From Mycobacterium sp. (lineage in GTDB: Bacteria; Actinomycetota; Actinomycetes; Mycobacteriales; Mycobacteriaceae): DNA of 62,066 nt. Made by a program: the position numbers and the translations under genes. The stretch covers positions 1-62,066 of the forward strand of contig JAFAID010000638.1 in NCBI GenBank assembly GCA_019236925.1. The letters are read 5' to 3'. Positions 1 to 8,627 of the stretch are shown here, in pieces. Under the pieces are notes generated by a model. That model was given only the letters and a program-made list of their open reading frames with translations. It was not told the DNA's origin and ran no database searches. Positions within the stretch are counted from its first letter, which is position 1. Every line of letters starts with the position of its first letter.

Positions 1-1
1 G

Positions 2-94
2 GTGGTCTATCCGCTCGACGAAGCCGCCGCCGCGATCGCATCGCTGGAGAATCGCACCGCCAAAGGAAAAGTCGTCCTACGCGTGCGGGATTGA
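2..94 (+). CDS. C-terminal end of an MDR-family NADPH:quinone reductase (5' end outside window)
   Basis: An open frame runs from the window edge to TGA at 92-94 and encodes 30 residues ending GKVVLRVRD. The pattern YPLDEAAAAIASLENRTAKG followed by KVVLRV is the usual C-terminus of medium-chain zinc-independent quinone reductases. In M. tuberculosis fadB4 (Rv3141), a protein of this family, lies just upstream of nuo, so this may be its counterpart; that is inferred from position. Only the tail is visible, so substrate and start cannot be judged. Confidence 0.6.
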   Translation: MVYPLDEAAAAIASLENRTAKGKVVLRVRD

Positions 95-245
95 CGGAAC
101 TCGGCGGTGTCGCACGTCGCATCTGCCACTCAAGCCTCAGCGGAGAATGGGTCCTTCCCCGGCGCGACGCCTGTGGCGGATGTGACGACCGACGCGCGGG
201 GACGGTGACAAGGCGTCGTGGCGACCCTTGTGCCGCGGTTAAAGA

Positions 246-263
246 AAAAGTAATGTCACTTTT
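246..263. promoter_or_regulatory. AT-rich inverted repeat upstream of the catabolic operon
   Basis: AAAAGT, six bases, ACTTTT forms a perfect 6-bp inverted repeat inside the only AT-rich patch of the 212-bp gap before the first operon gene (about 235-272). It lies about 45 bp upstream of the start at 307. It is a reasonable promoter or operator candidate, for instance for the TetR protein encoded in the same operon at 4816. The rest of the gap (95-235) shows nothing else that I can name. Confidence 0.35.
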
Positions 264-306
264 AGTTTTCTAGCCGACGAGACTGCCCCACACCTCGGGA
301 GCCGCC

Positions 307-1398
307 ATGGAATCCTTCATCCACCTGCGTAAAGGCAGGACACCGCGCCGCCTGCACGCCGACCTCGAAGGTCTGAAAGACGACGAGCTGGGCCGCGGCG
401 GATTCACCGGTCGCACCGCCAACATGTACCGCCGTCAGGATCCCACCGCTTACCGGTCGGAGGGTCCACTGCGCCCCATCGATGTGCTGTCCAGCGAGCT
501 CAAGCCGAGCGACGCCACCGACGCCAACGGTGAGCCGCTGTTGATGTTCGCCAACCCAGACTGCCGCATCTCGCTGTCCCGCCGCCATCAGCCGATGCCG
601 TTCTACACCCGTCATGTCGACGGTGACCTGCTGTGCTTCGTGCACCAGGGCACCGGCCTACTGGAGACCGAGTTCGGCCCGCTGCCCTACCGAGAGGGCG
701 ACTGGGTGTACATCCCCAAGGCATGCACCTGGCGCCAGGTACCCGACGCCGAAACCACGTTGCTGATGATCGAGGCGAGCGACGAGTTCCGCGTCCCACC
801 GCCCGGTTCGCTGGGCCGGCATTTTCCCTTCGACCCATCCCAGGCCGTCATTCCCGAGCCGGCGCCCATCGACGATGACGGCCGCGACGAGTACGAGGTC
901 AGGCTTGTCCACGACGGTGGCCCGACAACGCTGTTCTATCAACACAATCCGATCGATGTCGAAGGCTGGCGCGGCGACAACTTCGCGTTCACCTTCAACA
1001 TCGCCGACTACAACGTGATCACGTCCGACAGCGTCCACCTACCGCCGACCGTGCACCTGTTCATGCAAGCCACCGGCGTCTACGTGATGAACTTCCTGCC
1101 CAAACCTGCCGAAGGCGTCCCCGGCACCGAACGCACACCCTGGTATCACCGCAACGTCGACTACGACGAGATCGCCTTCTTCCACGGCGGCTCGCTCTAC
1201 GGCATCCCGATGCCTCCCGGCCTGATTACCCATGCGCCACAAGGGGTTCACCACGGTGCGCCAGAGAAGGCGCGAGAACGGGCCCGCCGCAAATTCGACG
1301 AGCATTCTCGCGTCGACTGGCAAGTGATCGCTGTCGACACCCGCCGCCGACTGACCCCGTCAGCCGAGGTGCTGGCGCACGACCTAGGACAACACTAA
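307..1398 (+). CDS. Homogentisate 1,2-dioxygenase-like cupin protein
   Basis: This 363-residue protein has the layout of the homogentisate 1,2-dioxygenase family, a two-cupin non-heme iron enzyme that opens the ring of homogentisate. A first cupin spans about residues 95-160 (RHVDGDLLCFVHQGTG, then EGDWVYIPK). The C-terminal cupin holds candidate iron ligands: His281 in WYHRN, Asp287/Glu288 in DYDE and His309 in THAPQG. It is well short of the usual 430-440 residues. No maleylacetoacetate isomerase or fumarylacetoacetase lies beside it, so the true substrate may not be homogentisate. It is the first gene of a plus-strand operon and ends in TAATG, joined to a MIRU. Confidence 0.75.
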   Translation: MESFIHLRKGRTPRRLHADLEGLKDDELGRGGFTGRTANMYRRQDPTAYRSEGPLRPIDVLSSELKPSDATDANGEPLLMFANPDCRISLSRRHQPMPFYTRHVDGDLLCFVHQGTGLLETEFGPLPYREGDWVYIPKACTWRQVPDAETTLLMIEASDEFRVPPPGSLGRHFPFDPSQAVIPEPAPIDDDGRDEYEVRLVHDGGPTTLFYQHNPIDVEGWRGDNFAFTFNIADYNVITSDSVHLPPTVHLFMQATGVYVMNFLPKPAEGVPGTERTPWYHRNVDYDEIAFFHGGSLYGIPMPPGLITHAPQGVHHGAPEKARERARRKFDEHSRVDWQVIAVDTRRRLTPSAEVLAHDLGQH

Positions 1399-1454
1399 TG
1401 ACCCACGCCGACGACGATGCAGAACGAAGTGATGAGGAGGAGCGGCGTCAATGA
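1398..1454 (+). repeat. MIRU, short type, bridging two genes
   Basis: This 57-nt mycobacterial interspersed repetitive unit begins with an ATG (1398) overlapping the upstream TAA. It encodes [18 protein letters not shown] and stops with a TGA (1452-1454) overlapping the ATG of the next gene (1451). The core GACGACGATGCA and GATGAGGAGGAGCGGCG match the family first described between senX3 and regX3. The GAGGAGGAG stretch doubles as the ribosome binding site of the next gene. Confidence 0.85.
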
Positions 1455-2638
1455 CCACCGCCGTGAAGCACGACTACGACCGGATCCCCTATCTCGTTGC
1501 CTTTGAGAACAATTCCGGCGTCCGAGATGTCTACGGCGGGCTGGCCGAGATCACCGTGCTGGAAAGCCATCTACTCAAGCCGAAAGACAAACCGTCCGAC
1601 ACGGTGCTGGTGTTCATGCATCCGATCGGCGGCGGCGCGTACCTGCCGATGATCAATGCGCTGGCGCGGGCCGGTCACCATGTCATCTACTGCAACAGCC
1701 GGTTCCGCGGCACCGATTCGGCGCTGCTAATGGAGAAGGTGATCGAGGACCTCGGCGCGGCGATCAAAGACGCCACGGAACGGCTGGGTTATCAGAAGGT
1801 GGTGCTGGCCGGCTGGAGTGGCGGTGGTTCGCTGTCGGTGTTCTACCAACAGCAGGCCCAGCACCCGACCATCACGTCGAGCCCGTCAGGTGACGGGCCC
1901 GATCTCACCAAACTTGAGCTGCCCGCCGCCGACGGCATCATGCTGCTGGCCGCACACATCAGTCGGCACGGCACGCTGACCGAATGGCTGGATGCATCGA
2001 TTCTCGACGAATCCGATCCCACCAAACGCGACCCGGAACTGGACCTGTACAACCCGAACAATCCCAACCAACCGCCCTACAGCAAGGAGTTTCTGGCCCG
2101 CTACCGGGAAGCGCAGATCAGCCGCAACCGCCGCATCACGGCCTGGGTGAAAGAAAAGCTGGCCGAGCTGAAAGCCGACGGCCGCCCGGATGACGAGTTC
2201 GGATTCGTCGTGCATGGCACCATGGCCGACCCGCGGTGGCTGGATCCACATGTCGATCCGAACGAACGCACACCGGGAACCTGCTATCTGGGTGACCCTC
2301 AAGTGGTGAACATGAGCCCGGTCGGGCTGGCCCGGTTCTCCACACTGCGCAGTTGGCTCTCGCAATGGAGCTACGACGACGCGCACGGCGATGGGGTGGC
2401 CTGTGGACGCGACATCGCGGTGCCGGCGCTGGTGATCGGCAACCTGGCCGACGATGCCTGCACGCCCAGCCACACCCGACGGCTGTTCGAGGCGATCGGC
2501 CATCCCGACAAGGAGATCCACGAAATCCCTGGCGCCACACACTATTACGCAGGCCCAGATCAACGCGACAAGTTGCGCCAGGCTGTCGAGGTCGTCACCG
2601 ACTGGCTGGTCCGTCACGATTTCGCGGGAATGGCATGA
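1451..2638 (+). CDS. Alpha/beta hydrolase
   Basis: The 395-residue protein is an alpha/beta-hydrolase-fold enzyme. The oxyanion segment HPIGGG is at about 57-62, the nucleophile elbow GWSGGGS places Ser123 as nucleophile, and the C-terminal GATHYYAG supplies the likely catalytic His near 365. It has no signal peptide. It follows the dioxygenase-like gene through a MIRU and overlaps the CoA-transferase start by ATGA, so it is co-translated. A role in opening an ester, lactone or ring-fission product of the upstream cupin enzyme is an inference from context. Confidence 0.8.
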   Translation: MTTAVKHDYDRIPYLVAFENNSGVRDVYGGLAEITVLESHLLKPKDKPSDTVLVFMHPIGGGAYLPMINALARAGHHVIYCNSRFRGTDSALLMEKVIEDLGAAIKDATERLGYQKVVLAGWSGGGSLSVFYQQQAQHPTITSSPSGDGPDLTKLELPAADGIMLLAAHISRHGTLTEWLDASILDESDPTKRDPELDLYNPNNPNQPPYSKEFLARYREAQISRNRRITAWVKEKLAELKADGRPDDEFGFVVHGTMADPRWLDPHVDPNERTPGTCYLGDPQVVNMSPVGLARFSTLRSWLSQWSYDDAHGDGVACGRDIAVPALVIGNLADDACTPSHTRRLFEAIGHPDKEIHEIPGATHYYAGPDQRDKLRQAVEVVTDWLVRHDFAGMA

Positions 2639-3840
2639 CACCCACTGGGCCGCTGGACGGCGTCCGGGTGCTGGAGCTGGGCACGCTGATCGCCGGACCG
2701 TTCGCGGGCCGCCTGCTCGGCGACATGGGCGCCGAGGTCATCAAGGTTGAACCACCCGGCGCACCGGATCCGTTGCGGACCTGGGGCCAGGCCGAAGTCG
2801 ACGGGAACCACGTTTTCTGGACGGTGCATGCCCGCAACAAGAAGGCGATCACCTTGGATTTGCGCCGGCCACGCGGCCGCGAGCTGTTCCTGGATCTGAT
2901 CGAGAAATCCGACATCGTGGTGGAGAACTTCCGTCCCGGCACACTGGAGAAGTGGCAGCTGGGTTATGACGTGCTCAGCCAACGCAACTCGGGCATCATC
3001 CTGGTCCGGGTGTCGGGGTACGGGCAGACCGGGCCCGACGCGCTCAAGGCCGGTTACGCCTCGGTGGCCGAAGCGGCCAGCGGGCTGCGGCACCTCAACG
3101 GTTTCCCCGGCGGGCCGCCGCCCCGGCTGGCATTGTCGCTGGGCGACAGCCTGGCCGGCATGTTCGGCGCCCAGGGGGCGTTGGCCGCACTGTACCGGCG
3201 CGGCGTCACCGGGCACGGCCAAGTCGTCGACGTTGCCCTGACCGAATCATGCTTGGCGGTACAGGAATCCACGATTCCCGATTACGACGTCGGAGGTGTG
3301 GTACGCGGTCCGTCCGGCACCCGTCTGGAGGGCATCGCGCCCTCGAACATTTACCGCAGCGCCGACGGCTCCTGGGTGGTGATCGCCGCCAACCAGGACA
3401 CCGTGTTCGCCCGGCTGTGCCAAGCGATGGGCCGCCCGGAGCTGGCCCGCGACGATCGGTTCGCCACCCACGGTGCCCGCGGCCGCAACCAAGACGAGCT
3501 CGACAAGATCATCGGTTCCTGGGCCGCCGAACGGGAGCCCAACGAGGTCATCGAAACCCTCAGCGCTGCAGGCGTGATCGCGGGCCCGATCAACACGGTC
3601 GCCGAGGTGGTCGACGACCCGCAGCTGCAGGCGCGCGGCATGCTCGTTGAACATTACGACGAACGACTCGCACGGCCCGTCTTAGGACCCGGGATCGTGC
3701 CGGTGCTCTCGGAGTCTCCCGGCCGCGTCCGCAACGCCGGCCCGGCACGGCCCGGACAACACAACGATGACGTCTACATCGGACTGCTCGGCAAGACCGC
3801 CGACGAGCTCGAGGAACTGCGCACCGAGGAGGTGCTATGA
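2635..3840 (+). CDS. Class III CoA transferase (CaiB/BaiF family)
   Basis: This 401-residue protein is a family III CoA transferase, which moves CoA from one acid to another through an enzyme-bound anhydride. The N-terminal LDGVRVLELGTLIAGPFAG and the following GAEVIKVEPP are family hallmarks, and Asp171 in SLGDSLAG is the likely catalytic aspartate. The ATG at 2635 overlaps the upstream TGA and is preferred over the longer upstream frame, which covers the hydrolase gene. It would activate the acid handled by this operon to its CoA ester. Its own stop overlaps a MIRU start. Confidence 0.88.
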   Translation: MTPTGPLDGVRVLELGTLIAGPFAGRLLGDMGAEVIKVEPPGAPDPLRTWGQAEVDGNHVFWTVHARNKKAITLDLRRPRGRELFLDLIEKSDIVVENFRPGTLEKWQLGYDVLSQRNSGIILVRVSGYGQTGPDALKAGYASVAEAASGLRHLNGFPGGPPPRLALSLGDSLAGMFGAQGALAALYRRGVTGHGQVVDVALTESCLAVQESTIPDYDVGGVVRGPSGTRLEGIAPSNIYRSADGSWVVIAANQDTVFARLCQAMGRPELARDDRFATHGARGRNQDELDKIIGSWAAEREPNEVIETLSAAGVIAGPINTVAEVVDDPQLQARGMLVEHYDERLARPVLGPGIVPVLSESPGRVRNAGPARPGQHNDDVYIGLLGKTADELEELRTEEVL

Positions 3841-3926
3841 CCCGCACCGGCGACGACGCAGTGGGGGTACCTCCAGCCGCGCAGCGGCGAGGGGGACGAA
3901 GCGATGAGAAGGAGCGGTGCACATGA
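3837..3926 (+). repeat. MIRU, long type with 33-nt hairpin insert
   Basis: This 90-nt unit runs from an ATG overlapping the CoA-transferase stop to a TGA (3924-3926) overlapping the next ATG (3923). Compared with the 57-nt copy at 1398 it has 33 extra nucleotides (3861-3893) after the GAC GAC GCA codons. The insert keeps the frame and contains the inverted repeat GCCGC-GCA-GCGGC. The bridging stop fixes the downstream start at 3923. Confidence 0.85.
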
Positions 3927-4816
3927 CGCACGTCGATATTCGCGAGGTGTCGCTGCGCGACGGGTTGCAGATCGAAAAGCCAATCCCGTTGTCGGCCAAG
4001 TTGGAACTACTGGCAGCCGTGGCCGCTACCGGGGTGCGCGAGGTAGAGGCCACCGCGTTCGTCTCCCCGTCGAAGGTGCCGTCGATGGCCGATGCCGCCG
4101 AGCTTGCAGCCGAGCTGCGCAATTACCCCGACATCGAGTTCTCCGCGCTGGTGGCCAGCCCCAATGGCGCTAAGCGGGCCGTCGCCGCGGGGCTGCGCTC
4201 GATCGAATACGTGGTGTCGACCAGCGACGCATTCAGCATCGCCAATGTCGGGCGCAGCAGTGCACAGGCCACCGATCAGATTGACGAGATCGTCGCGATC
4301 GCACATGACGGCGACGCCACCGTCGAGGTCATCGTCGCCACCGCGTGGGACTGCCCCTTCGAAGGACCCACGCCGCCCCAGCGCGTCCTCGACATCGCCG
4401 CCACCGCGCGCGATCGGGGCGTCGACCGGTTTTCGATTGCCGACACCATCGGCACCACCACGCCGGGCAGGGTGAGTTCGCTGATCGCGCAACTGCGTCC
4501 GGTGATCGGCGATCTTCCGCTGGGCGGACATTTCCACAACACCCGCGGCGCCGGACTGGCCAGCGCCTACGCCGCGGTCAGCTCCGGAGTCACCCGGCTG
4601 GACGCGTCGGTGGGCGGGCTGGGCGGCTGCCCGTTCGCCCCGGGCGCCACCGGCAACATCGCCACCGAGGACCTGGTGTACCTGCTGCGGGACAGCGACA
4701 TCGACGTGGACATCGACCTGCAGGCGGCCATCGCCGCGGCCGGAGTCGCGAAATCAGTTGTCGGCCATGACTTGCCCAGTGCTCTCCTCCGCGCCGGAGA
4801 CCGGATCCGGACGTGA
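3923..4816 (+). CDS. Hydroxymethylglutaryl-CoA lyase-like aldolase
   Basis: This 297-residue HMGL-type TIM-barrel protein cleaves 3-hydroxy-3-methylglutaryl-CoA, or a similar 3-hydroxyacyl-CoA, to acetyl-CoA and a ketoacid. It shows VSLRDGLQ with the metal-binding Asp13, the two histidines of GGHFHNT (203, 205) and the catalytic loop GGLGGCPFAPGATGN with Cys236. ATG 3923 is preferred over GTG 3917 because it overlaps the MIRU stop and follows GAGAAGGAG. No methylcrotonyl-CoA carboxylase is present, so a role in leucine breakdown is not supported. The stop overlaps the TetR start (TGATG). Confidence 0.85.
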   Translation: MTHVDIREVSLRDGLQIEKPIPLSAKLELLAAVAATGVREVEATAFVSPSKVPSMADAAELAAELRNYPDIEFSALVASPNGAKRAVAAGLRSIEYVVSTSDAFSIANVGRSSAQATDQIDEIVAIAHDGDATVEVIVATAWDCPFEGPTPPQRVLDIAATARDRGVDRFSIADTIGTTTPGRVSSLIAQLRPVIGDLPLGGHFHNTRGAGLASAYAAVSSGVTRLDASVGGLGGCPFAPGATGNIATEDLVYLLRDSDIDVDIDLQAAIAAAGVAKSVVGHDLPSALLRAGDRIRT

Positions 4817-5448
4817 TGTCAGCCCCGCAGACGACGCGGACCCTGACCGCCAAGGGCCGCCAGACCCGGGCTGCCATCGAGCAGGCTGCTCGTAAGCTGT
4901 TCGCTGAACGGGGCTTTCACGGTACAACGCTGGGCGACATCACGTCGGCGGCGGGAAAGTCGGCGGCGGTCTTCTACCGGTATTTCGCCGACAAGGAGGA
5001 TCTGCTCGCCGCGCTGGCGCAGTCATTCCTGCACGACATCGTGACACCGTCGGGGTTGAGTGTCGACCTGCCGGGCTCCCCGGACGACGATGCGTTCTTC
5101 ACCTCGGTGGTCACCGGCTACTGGAACATGTTCAAGCAGAACATTGGCATCATGATCGCAGTAGCGCAGCTGGCGGCGACCCAACAGCGGTTCGCCGCCG
5201 TCCAGAACGAATTCCGGCGGTTCGGCATGGACATCGTTGCCGCCTCGGTGCGCCGCGCCCAGGAGCAGGGTTATGCAACCGAGCTCAACCCGCAACAAAC
5301 AGCGGCGGCCATCGCGCTGCTCTTCGAGAACTTCACCAGCGTGTTCGTCACGCCTGCCGGCGCCGGCAGCCTGGGCGTCGAGATCAGCGACGAAGAAGCC
5401 ATCGCGACCTTGTCGACAATCTGGAAAAAGACCCTGTACGGCACTTAA
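4816..5448 (+). CDS. TetR-family transcriptional regulator
   Basis: The 210-residue protein has an N-terminal TetR helix-turn-helix: RAAIEQAARKLFAERGF, then TTLGDITSAAG and VFYRYFADKEDLL (residues about 18-65). A divergent ligand-binding domain follows. It lies inside the catabolic operon between the aldolase and the acyl-CoA dehydrogenase, so it probably senses a pathway CoA ester and controls this operon. The inverted repeat at 246-263 is one possible target. The start overlaps the upstream stop. Confidence 0.88.
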   Translation: MSAPQTTRTLTAKGRQTRAAIEQAARKLFAERGFHGTTLGDITSAAGKSAAVFYRYFADKEDLLAALAQSFLHDIVTPSGLSVDLPGSPDDDAFFTSVVTGYWNMFKQNIGIMIAVAQLAATQQRFAAVQNEFRRFGMDIVAASVRRAQEQGYATELNPQQTAAAIALLFENFTSVFVTPAGAGSLGVEISDEEAIATLSTIWKKTLYGT

Positions 5449-5458
5449 GGAGCTACCA

Positions 5459-6697
5459 GTGGATTTCACCTTGCCAGAACACCTTCCGGGGCTGCTCGCC
5501 GACATGGATGCGTTCATCGAGCGTGAGATCGTCCCGCTACAGGCCGAGAACATGCAGTACTTCGACCAGCGTCGAGAACACGCCCGCACCGATTGGGACA
5601 ACGATGGGATCCCGACTCGGGAGTGGGAGGATCTGCTCGCCGAGATGCGCCGACGGGCCGACAAGGCCGGTTGGCTGCGTTACGGGTTGCCGGCGTCGCT
5701 GGGTGGCCGGGACGGCACCAACCTCGATATGGCGGTGATCCGGGAACATTTGGCGCACAAGGGTCTTGGCCTGCACAACGACTTGCAGAACGAGTCATCG
5801 ATCGTCGGGAACTTCCCGCAAGTGATCATGATGGAGCGCTTCGGCACCGACACGCAACGCGCCCTGTGGTCGGAGGCGTTGATCACCGGGAAACGCTCCA
5901 TGGCCTTCGGGCTCACCGAGCCGCAGCACGGCTCCGATGCGACCTGGCTGGAAACGCACGCTAAACCCGATGGCGACGACTGGGTGCTCAACGGCTCCAA
6001 GCGGTTCAACACCGGCGTCCACCGCGCGACCCATGACTTGATCTTTGCCCGCACATCCGGCGAGCCAGGACAAGCCCGGGGCATCACCGCATTCTTGGTG
6101 CCCACCGACGCGCCCGGCTTTACCGTTCCGTATTACTGGTGGACCTTCAACATGCCCACCGACCACGGCGAAGTCGAACTCAACGATGTCCGGGTGTCTG
6201 CCGACGCGGTGCTCGGCGAAGTGGATCGCGGGCTGGAGGTCGCGCAAACGTTTCTGCACGAGAACCGAATTCGGCAGGCGGCCAGCAGTCTGGGCGCGGC
6301 GCAATACTGCATTGATCGAGCCGCCGAATACGCCGGCCAACGTACGGTGTTCGGCAAGCCGCTGGCGGTCAACCAGGCCGTGCAATGGCCGTTGGCTGAG
6401 CTGCAGACCGAAGCCCAGATGGTGCGGCTGCTGGTGCAGTACGCGGCCTGGCATTTGGACCGCAACCACCACATGGAGGTCTCCGACAAAGTGTCGATGG
6501 CCAACTACCGCGCGAACCGATTGGTCTGCGACGCCGCCGACCGTGCCATGCAGGTCTTCGGCGGCCTCGGTTACAGCCGTCACGAGCCGTTCGAGCACAT
6601 CTACCGCCACCACCGCCGCTACCGAATCACCGAGGGCGCCGAGGAGATCCAAATCCGGCGGGTAGCGCAGCGACTGTTCAAATTTGGCCAAAAGTGA
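5459..6697 (+). CDS. Acyl-CoA dehydrogenase, ACAD10/11-LvaC-like
   Basis: This 412-residue protein has the acyl-CoA dehydrogenase architecture: a helical N-domain, the flavin motif FGLTEPQHGSDAT, a C-terminal QVFGGLGYSR and RITEGAEEIQ with the Glu at the usual catalytic-base position. Start GTG 5459 follows TAAGGAGC. It overlaps by 4 nt with an APH-fold kinase gene, and a DUF6285 gene lies two genes on. In Pseudomonas putida the equivalent trio LvaC/LvaA/LvaB phosphorylates 4-hydroxyacyl-CoA and eliminates phosphate to give an enoyl-CoA, and ACAD10/11 fuse the same two domains. By association this enzyme may act on 4-phosphoacyl-CoA rather than as a simple dehydrogenase. Confidence 0.88.
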   Translation: MDFTLPEHLPGLLADMDAFIEREIVPLQAENMQYFDQRREHARTDWDNDGIPTREWEDLLAEMRRRADKAGWLRYGLPASLGGRDGTNLDMAVIREHLAHKGLGLHNDLQNESSIVGNFPQVIMMERFGTDTQRALWSEALITGKRSMAFGLTEPQHGSDATWLETHAKPDGDDWVLNGSKRFNTGVHRATHDLIFARTSGEPGQARGITAFLVPTDAPGFTVPYYWWTFNMPTDHGEVELNDVRVSADAVLGEVDRGLEVAQTFLHENRIRQAASSLGAAQYCIDRAAEYAGQRTVFGKPLAVNQAVQWPLAELQTEAQMVRLLVQYAAWHLDRNHHMEVSDKVSMANYRANRLVCDAADRAMQVFGGLGYSRHEPFEHIYRHHRRYRITEGAEEIQIRRVAQRLFKFGQK

Positions 6698-7677
6698 GCC
6701 TGCAGGACAGCCTGCCCGCGGTGCTGCGCCCGATACTCGGCTCGGGCGGTGGAGACGTGGCGATCGACAATCTGCGCGCGTTGACCGGTGGTGCCAGCCG
6801 AACCACGTGGGCATTCGATGCGGTCACGCCCGAGGAACGGCGATCGCTGATCCTGCGCATCGGACCACCCGACGACGTGCACGCCGGAATGGAGCTCGAA
6901 GCCCGCGCCCAGGCTGCCGCCGCGGCCGTCGGCGCGCCGGTCCCCCACATTTTGGTTGCCGACGATTCGCCTGCCGCACTGGGCAATCCGTTCTTGATCT
7001 GCGACGAGATCAAAGGCGAGACCATCGTTCGGCGCATAGAGCGCCAACTCGACGATATGGGCCGGTCGCGGTTGCTGGGCGAGTGCGCGCAGGCGCTGGC
7101 GGCCATCCACCGGGCCGACGCGAACCTCTCCGGCCTGACCCGCGAGGACCAACTCGCCGAATGGCGCGCCCGACTGGACGAGATGGGCGACACCACCGCC
7201 GCATTCGAGTGGGCTTTTCGGTGGCTCGACGCCCACCGGCCTGCGCCGTCCCCGTCGCGCCTGGTGCACGGCGACTACCGAATGGGCAATCTCATCATCG
7301 ACGGATCCGAGCTCGCGGCCGTGCTGGACTGGGAGCTGGTGCACATCGGTGAGGTTTACGAAGACCTGGCCTGGTTCTGCATTCGGGCCTGGCGGTTCGG
7401 CGCTCCAGCCGCTCGCGCGGCCGGCGGCCTGGGCAGCGTCGAGGATTTTCTTTGCGCCTACGAACAGGCCGGCGGGGCCACGATCGATCGGGTGGCGTTT
7501 CACTGGTGGTTGGTGCTGGCCACGCTGCGCTGGGGTGTCATTTGCCGCTATCAGGCGGAGCGCCACTTGAGCGGACAGACCCGCTCAGTGGAGCTGGCGG
7601 CGATCGGCCGTCGGGTCTGCGAGACCGAGTGGGATCTACTCACGTTGCTCGATAAGGCTCCACCAGTCGCCGGTTGA
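6694..7677 (+). CDS. APH-fold phosphotransferase, LvaA-like (putative 4-hydroxyacyl-CoA kinase)
   Basis: The 327-residue protein has the aminoglycoside-phosphotransferase/choline-kinase fold: a nucleotide loop near 28-40 (ALTGGASRTTW), the catalytic Brenner motif HGDYRMGN (His192, Asp194, Asn199) and LDWE with metal-binding Asp212. GTG 6694 overlaps the dehydrogenase stop. Kinases of this kind next to an acyl-CoA dehydrogenase match LvaA of the levulinate pathway and the N-terminal domain of ACAD10/11, which phosphorylate 4-hydroxyacyl-CoA. Antibiotic modification is unlikely from this context. Confidence 0.85.
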   Translation: MSLQDSLPAVLRPILGSGGGDVAIDNLRALTGGASRTTWAFDAVTPEERRSLILRIGPPDDVHAGMELEARAQAAAAAVGAPVPHILVADDSPAALGNPFLICDEIKGETIVRRIERQLDDMGRSRLLGECAQALAAIHRADANLSGLTREDQLAEWRARLDEMGDTTAAFEWAFRWLDAHRPAPSPSRLVHGDYRMGNLIIDGSELAAVLDWELVHIGEVYEDLAWFCIRAWRFGAPAARAAGGLGSVEDFLCAYEQAGGATIDRVAFHWWLVLATLRWGVICRYQAERHLSGQTRSVELAAIGRRVCETEWDLLTLLDKAPPVAG

Positions 7678-7694
7678 CCGCCTAAAATGCCGCT

Positions 7695-8627
7695 GTGGTC
7701 ACTCCTGATCAGGCAATCGACACCATTCGCCAAACCGGTGGCGCCCAACCCGGCTACCGCGCATTGCACGCCAAGGGCAAGCTCTACCGCGGCAGCTTCA
7801 CCGCAACCCCCGAGGCCGCCCAGCTCTCCCGCGCGGCACATCTCGACGGTTCGGCCGTGCCCGCGCTGATCCGATTCTCCAGCGGCTCCGGCAATCCGAA
7901 GCAGCCAGACAATGCACCGGGCGTGCGCGGCATGGCGGTGAAGTTCACCCTTCCCGACGGGTCGACCACCGACGTGTCAACGCAGACGGCAAAGCTGTTT
8001 CCGGCCAGCACGCCCGACGGCTTCATTGACCTACTACGTGCGTCACGCCCCGGCGCCACCGCACCGCTGCGCCTCGCCGGCTACATCGCCACCCACCCCC
8101 GCTTCCTGGCCGCCTTGCCCGTCGTCCGCGCGGCGAATCGGGTGCCTGTCAGCTACGGCACCGTCGAGTACCACGGGTTGCACGCTTTCCGCTGGGTCGC
8201 CGCCGACGGCAGCGCCCGATTCGTTCGCTACCACTTGCTTCCGGCCGCCGGCGAGGAGTTCTTGCCACCGGACGTCGCGAAGGCGAAAGGCGCGGACTTT
8301 TTGATCGAGGAGCTCGACGAGCGCCTCGCGTCGGGACCGGTCCGGTTCTCCTACCAAGTCCAGATCGCCGCGGACGGCGATTCCACCGTCGATCCATCCA
8401 GACCGTGGCGCAGCCAACAGACCGCCGCCGTCGGCACCCTCGACATCACCGGCATCGACACCGAACGCGAGCATGGCGGTGACATCGTCGTATTCGACCC
8501 CATGCGAGTCACCGACGGCATCGAGCCCTCGAATGACCCAGTGCTGCATTTCCGCACGCTCGCCTACTCGGCATCGGTGAAGCTGCGCACGGGTGTGGAT
8601 CGCGGTCCCGAGGCACCCGCGACCTGA
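7695..8627 (+). CDS. Small catalase-like heme protein
   Basis: The 310-residue protein belongs to the catalase superfamily but is much shorter than a monofunctional catalase (about 480 or more). Family marks are YRALHAKGKLYRGSFTATPE (distal His region), ALIRFSSGSGNP and GVRGMAVKF. A clear C-terminal heme-tyrosine motif is not visible. Start GTG 7695 lies 17 nt after the kinase stop. It sits between the kinase and the DUF6285 gene, so it is in the operon. Peroxide disposal or heme-peroxide oxygenation of a lipid-like substrate are both possible. Confidence 0.8.
   Translation: MVTPDQAIDTIRQTGGAQPGYRALHAKGKLYRGSFTATPEAAQLSRAAHLDGSAVPALIRFSSGSGNPKQPDNAPGVRGMAVKFTLPDGSTTDVSTQTAKLFPASTPDGFIDLLRASRPGATAPLRLAGYIATHPRFLAALPVVRAANRVPVSYGTVEYHGLHAFRWVAADGSARFVRYHLLPAAGEEFLPPDVAKAKGADFLIEELDERLASGPVRFSYQVQIAADGDSTVDPSRPWRSQQTAAVGTLDITGIDTEREHGGDIVVFDPMRVTDGIEPSNDPVLHFRTLAYSASVKLRTGVDRGPEAPAT

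Noticed and set aside
3923..4816. Leucine degradation role for the HMG-CoA-lyase-like gene
   Set aside because: No biotin-dependent methylcrotonyl-CoA carboxylase or methylglutaconyl-CoA hydratase is nearby, and the enzyme mix suggests another pathway.
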